Shown here: positions 54,117-62,431 of the stretch, one piece after another
How the letters are laid out: each line of letters starts with the position of its first letter
Numbering within the stretch: the first letter of the stretch is position 1
Assembly: GCF_902859855.1 (NCBI RefSeq)
Contig: NZ_CADIKH010000017.1
Location: 1-64,000, forward strand
DNA from: Paraburkholderia humisilvae
GTDB taxonomy: Bacteria; Pseudomonadota; Gammaproteobacteria; Burkholderiales; Burkholderiaceae
Direction of reading: 5' to 3'
DNA: 64,000 nt
Position numbers and translations under genes: made by a program
The notes under the pieces: generated by a model
What the model saw: only the letters and a program-made list of their open reading frames with translations
Database searches by the model: none
What the model was told of the DNA's origin: nothing

Positions 54117-54595
54117 CGCACGTCCACGATTCCGTATGCCTTGTCATTCGTACCAGGCACAGGAACGTCAGGTGGCCGAGAGCGCAGATGACGTTCAAGC
54201 CTGTCAAACTCGGCACCGGATTGCACGGTAATACATCCTTCGCTAAGTCTTAGCTGACCTTCCGGATGCAGACGAAACGCACCTCGTTTGACATCGTTGA
54301 TAAACGTTGAGTCACCTGTCCGTTCATTCCAGAGCATGAACCACCTGGAGCGGTCGGTCGTGAAAGGGTCATAGGACGAAACCAGATCATAGAACCATCC
54401 TAAACGGCCCCCGGAACGCCGGTCGAGGAGATAGCATCTTCCCGGCGGGATTGGCCCGATCTTTTCCATAGCAACAGCCTGCGGATTGTCACGCCCATCC
54501 TTTTGCCCTGAATAGGCTGCAATGCCGCCAAAGCCCGAGCAATAGAGTGTTGAGGTCGGCTCGTTGTTTAGCCTGAAAGTGCACTGTACTGGCAT
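54113..54595 (-). CDS. DUF2778/Tlde1-like L,D-transpeptidase-fold protein, candidate toxin
   Basis: The 160-residue protein carries the catalytic signature of L,D-transpeptidase-like enzymes: H110 (FRLHPEG) followed by S118-E-G120-C121 (LSEGCITV). The proposed family is DUF2778, which includes the type VI secretion effector Tlde1 that attacks peptidoglycan stem peptides. It has no signal peptide, as expected for a cargo effector. The neighbour order small protein, toxin, membrane protein and the lower GC suggest an imported module. No type VI structural gene is in the window. Confidence 0.7.
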   Translation of the reverse strand: MPVQCTFRLNNEPTSTLYCSGFGGIAAYSGQKDGRDNPQAVAMEKIGPIPPGRCYLLDRRSGGRLGWFYDLVSSYDPFTTDRSRWFMLWNERTGDSTFINDVKRGAFRLHPEGQLRLSEGCITVQSGAEFDRLERHLRSRPPDVPVPGTNDKAYGIVDVR

Positions 54596-54607
54596 TGTCC
54601 GGCCTCT

Positions 54608-54775
54608 TCATACAGTGCGCCGTGCATCGGCAAACAACAGGTTGCCATCATGATCGTTCCACGCGATTTCACCATATCGCACGTCAACAATTTTGAAGTG
54701 CGTCCGGTGTGCGTAGTGATGCTCCCTTATGTTTAACAGTCCTGGCGAGATTGACGCGATCCTTATGTTCTTCAT
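54608..54775 (-). CDS. Small protein upstream of the toxin-like gene
   Basis: The 55-residue product (KNIRIASISPGLLNIREHHY start) has no recognised domain. AGGAG lies 6 nt before the ATG at 54775. Its stop is 12 nt before the toxin ATG, and the toxin's GAGG ribosome site lies directly at this stop, so translation may be coupled. It may be an adaptor or a second protective protein, but nothing in the sequence proves that. Confidence 0.55.
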   Translation of the reverse strand: MKNIRIASISPGLLNIREHHYAHRTHFKIVDVRYGEIAWNDHDGNLLFADARRTV

Positions 54776-55080
54776 GGACATCTCCTGTTTGAAAAAGGTC
54801 AAGTTCAGTCGAGACCGATTTCTAGCAGGTCGCCATGGATCACTTGTAAAAAAATCTTGCGATCTATCGCGTATATGCGTGTCGTGTCGTGATTCCGCGT
54901 GGCGTCACGCCGATACCGGCATACACGCGCAATCCAAGGGCGTCATCCATCGTCAGCCGACTGCTCGCTAACGACGTGCCGACCGCCCGGACAAATGGCG
55001 TGTCGATCCTCAAACGGTTCCTATCGTGCGTGGGCGAACTCGCGCCGAAGATCGTGAAGTGCGATGCCTGAACGTAAGGC
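54776..55080 (-). pseudogene. Possible degraded outer-membrane barrel fragment
   Basis: No intact gene is present. The minus-strand frame from about 55075 to 54865 reads like the end of an autotransporter-type barrel (IEPYVQASHFTIFGASS, later LGLRVYAGIGVTPRG). It has no start and runs out without a terminal aromatic residue. It is probably a remnant; the similarity is by eye only. The part next to the island (54776-54870) is AT-rich and may hold the island promoter. Confidence 0.3.
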
Positions 55081-56565
55081 TCAATGCGCGACGGGCGTCG
55101 GCACCTCATGCGCACGGCGAATCGCGACCGACGGCACCAGCATCGCGAGCAGCAGTACCGCGATCGACACCACCAGCACCACCGCAAACGTCAGATGCAG
55201 CGACTGCTGCAACGCGAGCCGCACCCCCAGATCCGCGCTGCCCAGTTTGTTCGCGGACGCATCGAGCGCCGCGCGCAGTTGATCCGGCGTCACCGCGCCG
55301 ATCTTCTTCGCATGCGCCAGCCCGAAGTTGAACACCGCGCCGAACAGCGTCGCGCCGAGCGTGCTGCCCAGATTGCGCGAGAACAGATTCGACGCGGTCG
55401 CCGCGCCGCGCTGACCGGCCACGACGATTTCCTGTATCAGCACCAGCGCGGCCGTCGCCGCCAGCCCCATGCCAAAGCCCATCACCAGCGAACCGGATGC
55501 GGCCATCACCGGCACACTGTCCATCCCCATCAGTGCGAATACCGCGCCGCCGGCCGGAATAAACACGCTGCCGACCACGAGAATCGAGCGCAGGTTGTAG
55601 CGCCGGAACAGGCGCGCGGAGATCGTCGCACCGACCGGCCAGCCGACCATCATCACTGTCAGCGCCATCCCGGCCACCACCGGCGAGCGTTGCAACACGC
55701 CTTGCACGTAAATCGGCAGAAAGGTCGTGACGCCCATCAGCACCATGCCGGTCAGCAGCGTCGACGCGTTGGTCGCAGCGACCGGCCGGCGCCCCCACAG
55801 CGCAAACGAAATCATCGGCTCGGGCGCGCGCCGCTCCTGCATCACGAACAGCACGGACGCCACCGCGCAAACCGCGCACGCGTAGAGCGCACGTTCGCCT
55901 TCGGAGGCGCCCGCGTCGGTCAGCGCGATCATCAGCGCCGCGACCGCGACGGTGAAGAGCGCCGCGCCGGTGATATCGATCGACCGACGCTGACGCCCCG
56001 GTTTCTCGTGCAGGAACGCGATAAACCCCGCCATTGCCGCGAGCCCGATTGGCACGTTCATCCAGAAGATCCACGCCCATGACAGGTCGCGGATGATCAA
56101 ACCGCCGACCATCGGCCCGACCACCGCCGAGACGGCCCAGACACTCGCGAGATAGCCCTGCACCTTGCCGCGCTCGTGCGCCGGATAGAGATCGCCGACG
56201 ATCGTCATCGCGACCGGCTGGATCGCACCAGCGCCGATCCCCTGGATCAGCCGGAACGCGATCATCGCCGGCATCGACCACGCGAAGCCGGCCAGCACGG
56301 AGCCCGCGAGAAAGATCGCGATGCCGACCAGCATCACCGGCTTGCGTCCGAACAGATCGGCGAGCTTGCCGAACACGACGGTCATCGCGGTCTGCGCAAG
56401 TAGAAACGATGAAAAGACCCAGCTATAGAGATTGAGTCCGCCTAGCTGCGTTGCGATCTGCGGCATGGCGGTGGAGACGATCGTCATTTCGATCGCGATC
56501 ATGGCCGTCGATGCCATGACCGATGCAATAACGAGCGCACGTCCGGAACTGCGCGATTCGGGCAT
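55081..56565 (-). CDS. MFS transporter, DHA2 (14-helix) type
   Basis: The 494-residue protein has 14 hydrophobic segments. It has the motif-A region GKLADLFGRKPVM between helices 2 and 3 and RLIQGIGAGAIQPVAMTI typical of DHA2 drug/proton antiporters. The start ATG at 56565 leaves a short cytoplasmic N-terminus. It probably exports toxic compounds; no substrate can be named. Confidence 0.93.
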   Translation of the reverse strand: MPESRSSGRALVIASVMASTAMIAIEMTIVSTAMPQIATQLGGLNLYSWVFSSFLLAQTAMTVVFGKLADLFGRKPVMLVGIAIFLAGSVLAGFAWSMPAMIAFRLIQGIGAGAIQPVAMTIVGDLYPAHERGKVQGYLASVWAVSAVVGPMVGGLIIRDLSWAWIFWMNVPIGLAAMAGFIAFLHEKPGRQRRSIDITGAALFTVAVAALMIALTDAGASEGERALYACAVCAVASVLFVMQERRAPEPMISFALWGRRPVAATNASTLLTGMVLMGVTTFLPIYVQGVLQRSPVVAGMALTVMMVGWPVGATISARLFRRYNLRSILVVGSVFIPAGGAVFALMGMDSVPVMAASGSLVMGFGMGLAATAALVLIQEIVVAGQRGAATASNLFSRNLGSTLGATLFGAVFNFGLAHAKKIGAVTPDQLRAALDASANKLGSADLGVRLALQQSLHLTFAVVLVVSIAVLLLAMLVPSVAIRRAHEVPTPVAH

Positions 56566-56694
56566 TTAACGTGTAGGGAAATTCGAGTGCGGGGACAGAT
56601 GATGCGAAGTGACTTCGCTTCGCTGCAAGAGCCGCATTCTGCCAGCCCGTGACGATTCGTGCTGGCGGTCGGCTCGCCGCGTACCGCCGCTCAA

Positions 56695-56796
56695 ATGGAG
56701 ATTAAAGATATCTTTAATGAAGTCGTAAACAATCTGGAAGCTTCGGCGACGCGCAGGCGCTTGATTACCGACATCGACAACGGGGAGCCATCATGA
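56695..56796 (+). CDS. Candidate 33-residue peptide, coupled to the next gene
   Basis: The short frame starts at ATG 56695 (MEIKDIFNEVVNNLEAS) and its TGA overlaps the ATG of the next gene (ATGA). Codon use is less GC-rich than that of the neighbours and the peptide looks like an amphipathic helix. No ribosome site precedes it. The overlap is the only positive sign, so this is tentative. Confidence 0.4.
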   Translation: MEIKDIFNEVVNNLEASATRRRLITDIDNGEPS

Positions 56797-57098
56797 GAAT
56801 TGCAGGCCGGCAGTACTTCGAAAACTTGCGCAACGTGCTGGTCGCGAAGAAACAGTTGCAGGACAAGGGCTCGAAACCCGGCGCGGACGATGGCGTCGTC
56901 ACGACGCAAGACATCAGGAAAGGGACCTTGTTCGGGGTTCTCTGGCCCGATTCCCAGTCTGGCCAGACGGCGGGCCAGACAACGAGCCACGCATCCCGGC
57001 ACACAAGCGGTCACAAGCCGGTGCAGCCAGCGTCACCCAGTCCGGCCGATAACGGCACGAGCAAACCGTCCGATTCACAAATCGATATCTACGTTTGA
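56793..57098 (+). CDS. Small protein of unknown function
   Basis: The 101-residue product has a folded-looking N-terminal half (RQYFENLRNVLVAKKQLQDKG; VVTTQDIRKGTLFGVLW) and a Ser/Thr/His/Pro-rich disordered tail. GGGGAG precedes the ATG by about 8 nt. I do not recognise a domain. Confidence 0.5.
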   Translation: MRIAGRQYFENLRNVLVAKKQLQDKGSKPGADDGVVTTQDIRKGTLFGVLWPDSQSGQTAGQTTSHASRHTSGHKPVQPASPSPADNGTSKPSDSQIDIYV

Positions 57099-57139
57099 GG
57101 ACCGCCGCGCACGGCGCAGCACGTGCGGGTCTGCTTGCG

Positions 57140-57688
57140 TCACGCGCAGCCGGCTATCATCCGCGGCGCCGCTTTGGGTTTTGCATGGCGTTGATACAGC
57201 GCGAGCGGCGCGGCGAGAAACGACGCGAGCAGCAACCCCGCTGCCTCGTGCGCCTGCGTGTACCAGCCTTCGACATGCGTCAGGTTCATCGTCCCGACGC
57301 AGCGCCCGTCATACGCGACCGGAATATTCAGAATCGAGCCGAGCCCCATACCGGTAATCACCGCATGATCGTCGAACGCGGCGCGAATGCCGTCCGGGTC
57401 GGTCGCCCGAAACGGCCGCAGGTTCTCAAGCGTGTGCCCGGCCCACACGCTGCCGCGCTTCTTCTTGCGCCCGCCTAGCGGATAAACCGTCGGCATGTTC
57501 GTGTACAGGCGTTCGACCTCGTAACGCTCAGTGTCGAACGACATGATCGTGAATAGCTTGCAGCCCAGCGATTCGCAAGCGACCGCGTAGACTTCGCGAA
57601 AAATCGCCTCGGGCTGCTGGGCGACGCGCAGCGCAAGCGCGAGCCGTGACAGGTCGTTCAGTTCGAGCGGGCGGGGTTCAGTTTGCAT
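57140..57688 (-). CDS. GAF-domain protein
   Basis: The 182-residue protein is one GAF domain (about 20-165, with LFTIMSFDTERYEVERLYTN split over two strands and LNIPVAYDGRCVGTMNL near the end). It may bind a small ligand. It starts 11 nt after the MFS transporter stop on the same strand, so the two are likely co-transcribed. Confidence 0.8.
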   Translation of the reverse strand: MQTEPRPLELNDLSRLALALRVAQQPEAIFREVYAVACESLGCKLFTIMSFDTERYEVERLYTNMPTVYPLGGRKKKRGSVWAGHTLENLRPFRATDPDGIRAAFDDHAVITGMGLGSILNIPVAYDGRCVGTMNLTHVEGWYTQAHEAAGLLLASFLAAPLALYQRHAKPKAAPRMIAGCA

Positions 57689-57699
57689 GTCGAGGTCAT

Positions 57700-59121
57700 T
57701 CAGCCATGAATCCGCGTCGAGCCACGCAGATCGTCCAGGTCGGGCCGCGCGGCCAGTTCCTGCTGTTCGATATCTTCGAGCGAGCGGTTCCGCGTCTCGA
57801 TGCCGAGAAAGTACACAATCGACGCGCCGACCACGAGCACCGCGGTGGTCATGCCGAACACGCCGATAAAACCGAATGCCGGATACACGAAGCCGACCAG
57901 AATCGGCGCGCTAACCGAGCCGATCCGCCCGAACGACGATGACGAACCGACGCCGGTCGTGCGCACCGCGGTCGGGAAGATCTCGGGCGTGTACGCATAG
58001 ACGCCGGCAAACGCACCGTTCATGAAAAACGACAGGCCCATGCCCGCAGCCATGATTGCGAGTTCGCTATGCGACAGCGCAAGAAAAACCGCCGCCACCG
58101 CACCAAGCAACATATACGACGACACCACCGCTTTGCGCCCGAGGCGTTCGTTCAGGTACGCGGCGGAGAAATAGCCGGGAATCTGCGATGCGTAGATCGC
58201 GATCGAATAGCCGAAGCTTTGCGTGATCGTCAAACCCTGCTTGACGAGCAGACTTGGAATCCACGAGAAGAATGAGTAGTACGCGAACGCGACGGAGAAC
58301 CACATCGCCCAGCTGATCGCGGTGACGCCCGCAAGCTGCGTTGACCATAGCGCGGCGATATTGCGCAGCGCGCCGCCGCGTGCGCCGCGCCCCGGTAACA
58401 GCGGTCCGTCATAAACGATCGAACGCACCGGCGCAAGCGTCAAGCCACGCTTGATATAACCATCCTCGACGCTCGTCACGATCCGATCGGCTTCACGCAT
58501 CCGTCCGCGACTCTCGAGCCAGCGCGGCGACTCGGGCAGCAACCTCCTCCACCACAGCAGCATCACGACCGGCACCGCGGTGAGCATCGCGACATAGCGC
58601 CAGCCTTCCGCGAAATTGCGCACCACCGTAAAGCCCAGCACCGACGACGTCAGATAGCCGAACGACATGAAGCCGACCAGCGCACCGCAGAAGAGGCCGC
58701 GATAGCGGCGCGGCACGAACTCCGCAAGAAACGGCGCGATCACCACCGCCTCGGCGCCCGAGCCAAAGCCCGCGATGATCCGCAGCGCGAAGAACGCGTG
58801 CCAGTTGTCGACGAGGCCGCTCGCGAACGACGCGACGCAGTAAATGGACAGCGCGCTCATCATGATGCGCCGGCGCCCGATTACATCCGCGGTCACGCCC
58901 GACAGGAACGCGCCGAAGAAGTAGCCGATATAGGTGCTGCTCGCGACAAGCCCGGTCTGCGCGCTGCCCAGATGCCATAGCTTGCTGACGATCGGCAGCA
59001 GAAAAGCAAGCGACGACGAGTCGAGGCCGTCGAACAGATAGCCGAGTCCGCCGATGATCAACAGCTTTCGATGAAAGCCTGACAACGGTAAGCGTTCGAG
59101 TCGAGCCGCAACAGTAGACAT
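57700..59121 (-). CDS. MFS transporter, metabolite:H+ symporter type
   Basis: The 473-residue protein has 12 hydrophobic segments, the motif GVTADVIGRRRIMM after helix 2, and ESPRWLESRGR in the central loop, all typical of sugar/organic-acid symporters. The start is placed at the ATG before STVAARLERL. It lies downstream of the gamma-glutamyltransferase-like gene on the same strand and may import its substrate or product. Confidence 0.9.
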   Translation of the reverse strand: MSTVAARLERLPLSGFHRKLLIIGGLGYLFDGLDSSSLAFLLPIVSKLWHLGSAQTGLVASSTYIGYFFGAFLSGVTADVIGRRRIMMSALSIYCVASFASGLVDNWHAFFALRIIAGFGSGAEAVVIAPFLAEFVPRRYRGLFCGALVGFMSFGYLTSSVLGFTVVRNFAEGWRYVAMLTAVPVVMLLWWRRLLPESPRWLESRGRMREADRIVTSVEDGYIKRGLTLAPVRSIVYDGPLLPGRGARGGALRNIAALWSTQLAGVTAISWAMWFSVAFAYYSFFSWIPSLLVKQGLTITQSFGYSIAIYASQIPGYFSAAYLNERLGRKAVVSSYMLLGAVAAVFLALSHSELAIMAAGMGLSFFMNGAFAGVYAYTPEIFPTAVRTTGVGSSSSFGRIGSVSAPILVGFVYPAFGFIGVFGMTTAVLVVGASIVYFLGIETRNRSLEDIEQQELAARPDLDDLRGSTRIHG

Positions 59122-59238
59122 GAGCCTGCCCCCCCAGAAAGCACTGCCGGTACCGCATGTTCGATTTAGCGGACATCTGCGATGCGTGTCCGGCACTCCC
59201 GCGACCTCCAGCCTCGACCGACGACCGCACGCCTACGC

Positions 59239-61020
59239 CTAGCGGCCGATCGCATACGCCTGCATCTGACGCGGCGTCGCCGCGCCGCGCATCAGGCCGT
59301 CGCGCAGGCTCACCGCGCAGACACGCCCCAGCGCCCACGGTTCGGCAACCGTGAGGTCGTGTCCTCTTGCGCGCAATGCATCGAGCGTGCGCTCCGGAAA
59401 GCGCGCTTCGGCGGACATCTTGCCGAGCTGCATCGCACGTGGATAGAACGACCCCGGAAAATGCGCGGTCTGAAACGATGGCGCGTCGATCGCCGCCTGC
59501 AGGTTCATGCCTGCATGCACGTGCCTCAGGAACAGTTGCAGCGACCATTGGTCCTGCTGGTCGCCACCCGGCGAGCCGAATGCCGCATACGGCGCGCCGC
59601 CGTGCGTGACGAGCGTCGGCGACAGCGTCGTGCGCGGCCGGCGGCCGGGACCGAGCGACGATGGCAAGCCGTCCTCCATCCAGAACATCTGCGCGCGCGT
59701 CGTCACGTTGAAGCCCAGGCCGGGCACAGCCGGCGACGCCTGCAGCCAGCCACCCGACGGCGTCGCCGACACCATGTTGCCCCAACGATCGACGATATCC
59801 AGATGCACCGTATCGCCGCGCAACTCCGGCAGCGGCGCGAAGGTCGGCTCGCCCTGGCCGCAGCCGCCAGGCTGCTGCCGTCCCGCGCTCGCGACGATCT
59901 TGGCCGCGCGCTGCCGGCTGTCGCCGAGTTCGCCCGGGCGGAACACGAGCGACGCGCGCGTGGGGTCGACGAGCTTGCGGCGCGCGTCGTTGTAGGTGTC
60001 GGAGAGCAGGATGTCGAGCGGCACTTCCGCGTGCAGCGGATCACCATAAAACACTTCGCGGTCCGCGAACGCGAGCTTCGCGCACTCGATCACCGTATGC
60101 ACGAAGTCGGGACCGAGCGGATCGAGGCCCGCGAGATCGAAGCCTTTCAATAGCGCGAGCTGCTGAAGGAAAACCGGCCCTTGTCCCCATGGGCCGGTCT
60201 TGTGCACCGTGAACCCCGCGTAGTCGTACGACACCGGCTCCTCGTATGCGGGCATCCAGCGCGCGAGATCGTCGCCGGTCAGCAGGCCGTGGTTGCGCCG
60301 GCCCGAAGTATCGAGCACTGCGGTCGTATGAAAGTACCGGTCGATCGCCTCCGCGACGAACCCCGCATAGAATGCGCGACGCGCGCGCTCGCATTGCGCG
60401 GCCCGCTCGCCGGTGCCCGCCTCTTCCAGAATGCGCCGGTAGGTCGCCGCAATCGACGGATTGCGGAACAGCGCGTTCGCCCGCGGCGCTTCGCCGTCGC
60501 GCAGCCATTGTTGCGCGGAGGTCGGCCATTCGCTGTTGAAGAAGTCCTGAATCGCGAGAATCGATGCCGCCATCCGCGGCACCACCGGGTAGCCGTTCTC
60601 CGCGTAACCGATCGCATAGCCGAGCACGTCCTGCAACGGCAGCTGGCCGTAGTCACGCAGCAGCATCATCCATGCGCCGAACGCGCCCGGCACAACCGCG
60701 GGCAGCAAGCCGGTGCCGGGCACCACGTCGAGCCCCATGCCGCGCATCCGCTCGATGGTCATCGTGGCCGGCGTCACGCCTTGCCCGCATAGCACCCGCA
60801 CGCGCCGTTCGCGCGCGCTGTAGAAGACCACCGGCAACTCGCCGCCCGGCCCGTTCAGATGAGGCTCGACGATTTGCAGCACGAAGCCTGCCGCCGCTGC
60901 CGCATCGAATGCATTGCCGCCCTTTTCGAGCACCGCCATCGCGGACGCCGTGGCGAGCCAGTGCGTCGACGCCGCCATGCCGAAGGTGCCGATCAGTTCG
61001 GGACGCGTCGTGAAAGCCAT
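59239..61020 (-). CDS. Second gamma-glutamyltransferase family protein
   Basis: The 593-residue Ntn-hydrolase has the conserved KGGNAFDAAAAAGFVL start and the likely autocleavage Thr in RGDTVHLDIVD near residue 400. It differs clearly from the other family member in this window and is longer. AAGAGA precedes the ATG by 7 nt. It faces a GntR regulator, and a GAACCAAT palindrome lies 43 bp upstream of its start. The true substrate may be another amide. Confidence 0.9.
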   Translation of the reverse strand: MAFTTRPELIGTFGMAASTHWLATASAMAVLEKGGNAFDAAAAAGFVLQIVEPHLNGPGGELPVVFYSARERRVRVLCGQGVTPATMTIERMRGMGLDVVPGTGLLPAVVPGAFGAWMMLLRDYGQLPLQDVLGYAIGYAENGYPVVPRMAASILAIQDFFNSEWPTSAQQWLRDGEAPRANALFRNPSIAATYRRILEEAGTGERAAQCERARRAFYAGFVAEAIDRYFHTTAVLDTSGRRNHGLLTGDDLARWMPAYEEPVSYDYAGFTVHKTGPWGQGPVFLQQLALLKGFDLAGLDPLGPDFVHTVIECAKLAFADREVFYGDPLHAEVPLDILLSDTYNDARRKLVDPTRASLVFRPGELGDSRQRAAKIVASAGRQQPGGCGQGEPTFAPLPELRGDTVHLDIVDRWGNMVSATPSGGWLQASPAVPGLGFNVTTRAQMFWMEDGLPSSLGPGRRPRTTLSPTLVTHGGAPYAAFGSPGGDQQDQWSLQLFLRHVHAGMNLQAAIDAPSFQTAHFPGSFYPRAMQLGKMSAEARFPERTLDALRARGHDLTVAEPWALGRVCAVSLRDGLMRGAATPRQMQAYAIGR

Positions 61021-61062
61021 GAATCGATCTCTTGATAAACCGCTAACGACGAACCCTGAACT

Positions 61063-61082
61063 GAACCAATTACGATTGGTTC
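61063..61082. promoter_or_regulatory. Palindromic GntR operator, site 1
   Basis: GAACCAAT-TACG-ATTGGTTC is a perfect inverted repeat with 8-bp arms. It lies 43 bp upstream of the gamma-glutamyltransferase-like start. The same arms recur at site 2, upstream of the GntR gene. Confidence 0.75.
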
Positions 61083-61196
61083 GCCTCGCCAATGCGCTTC
61101 ATTTAGCACCGAAGAACGCGCTATCCTGCTGATGCTTCATCATCAATAAGCACTGGTCAAGAAAAAGATTGAAAACGCTTCCATCCTGCTAATATT

Positions 61197-61217
61197 GAAC
61201 CAATCCAAGATTGGTTC
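61197..61217. promoter_or_regulatory. Palindromic GntR operator, site 2
   Basis: GAACCAAT and ATTGGTTC are separated by 5 bp (CCAAG). The site touches the ribosome binding site (GGAGG at 61218-61222) of the GntR gene, so binding would block its expression. Arms are identical to site 1; the spacer is one base longer. Confidence 0.75.
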
Positions 61218-61230
61218 GGAGGCGGAAGCG

Positions 61231-61914
61231 ATGTCTGATAGGCAAGTGCTGGACCGTGTTATCGACTACATCGCGCGGCACGAGCTTCGGGACGGCGACC
61301 TGCTCCCCGCGGAGCGTCAGTTCGCGGAAGATCTGTCAATCAGCCGGCGTGAACTGCGCGCCGCGCTCGCGTCGCTTGAAGCGGGTGGCCGGATCTGGCG
61401 CGGTGTCGGCCGCGGCACGTATCTCGGCGCGCGCCCGCTGAAGTTCTCGCAGAAGCTGAGCGGCCTGAGCGTCGGCACGAGTCCGTCGGATGTCGCCGAG
61501 ATGCGGGTGATGATCGAGCCGGCGCTTGTTGCGCTCGCAACGATGAAGGCAAGCGCTGCCGATCTCGCCGAGCTCGACAAGATCGCACGCAAAAACGCGG
61601 CGACGCGCGACGACTACGAATGGCAGCAATGGGATCACCGCTTTCATCTGCTGCTCGCGCAGGCGACGCGCAACCCGGCGATCATCGCGTTGCTCGAGGC
61701 CATCAACGGCGTGCGCGTGCAGCCCACGCTGCGCGAGAAAACCGTGGATCACGAAACACGCCGGCACTTCGCGGAACAGCACCAGGCGATTGTTGCCGCG
61801 ATGATCGCGCGCGATAGCGAGCTCGCGGAGCAGCGGATGCGCGAGCATCTGCTGAGCGTACAGATGAGAGTGAGCGCGCGTGAGAAAAGCGCGCCACGCG
61901 CGGAGAGTGTGTAA
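61231..61914 (+). CDS. GntR/FadR-type (FCD) transcriptional regulator
   Basis: The 227-residue protein has an N-terminal winged helix (LLPAERQFAEDLSISRRELRA split at the turn) and an FCD ligand-binding domain with WDHRFHLLLAQATRNP, which supplies metal-binding His residues. GGAGG lies 8 nt before the ATG at 61231. It is divergent from the gamma-glutamyltransferase-like gene, and both have matching palindromes, so it likely represses itself and that operon. Confidence 0.92.
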   Translation: MSDRQVLDRVIDYIARHELRDGDLLPAERQFAEDLSISRRELRAALASLEAGGRIWRGVGRGTYLGARPLKFSQKLSGLSVGTSPSDVAEMRVMIEPALVALATMKASAADLAELDKIARKNAATRDDYEWQQWDHRFHLLLAQATRNPAIIALLEAINGVRVQPTLREKTVDHETRRHFAEQHQAIVAAMIARDSELAEQRMREHLLSVQMRVSAREKSAPRAESV

Positions 61915-62035
61915 GGGCGGCCCGTCTGGACCGCCCCGTGCCGGCGGGCTCACGCGCTGCGGGCGAGAACCGCCAGCCGGGCGCTCCCTCGCGGCCTGCC
62001 GCCGCTAACTCAGTGAGGCCGCGAACAACACTGCA

Positions 62036-62326
62036 TCAATGCCAGTCGTGATGTTCGTGCCACTCATGCTCGCGCCACTCGTGGCGGCGCCATTCGCGTT
62101 CACGCCATGCGCGGCGCTCACGCCAGTCAGGACCGTAGCCATAGCCCACCGCGACGGGCGCCTGCGCGACCACCACCGGAGGCGGCGGCGGCGCCGCATA
62201 AACCGGTGCCGCAGGCACGACCAACGGCACCCCCAGTCCGACGGCCACATCCACATGCGCCGATGCCGCTGTCGACGCACCCAACACTGTGAGACCCAGT
62301 ACCGCGCCGAGCACCTTCTTGTTCAT
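62036..62326 (-). CDS. Small secreted His/Arg/Trp-rich protein
   Basis: The 96-residue protein has a signal peptide (cleavage near ASAH), a Pro/Val/Ala-rich middle and a C-terminal tail of about 30 residues made almost only of W, R, E and H in a repeating pattern (WREREWRRHEWREHEW). AAGGAG lies 7 nt before the ATG. Metal or heparin-like polyanion binding is conceivable, but no family function is known to me. Confidence 0.75.
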   Translation of the reverse strand: MNKKVLGAVLGLTVLGASTAASAHVDVAVGLGVPLVVPAAPVYAAPPPPPVVVAQAPVAVGYGYGPDWRERRAWREREWRRHEWREHEWHEHHDWH

Positions 62327-62431
62327 TTTCGACTCCTTGCACGTTGAGTGCGTGACGATGAAACTGGTTTGCAGTGTATGAGTCGATGTTTGACACAGGT
62401 GCTACGCTGATCGCACATTCGTAACAGGACG

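Noticed and set aside
61915..61937. GC-rich inverted repeat after the GntR gene as a terminator
   Set aside because: The arms pair imperfectly and there is no T run after them.
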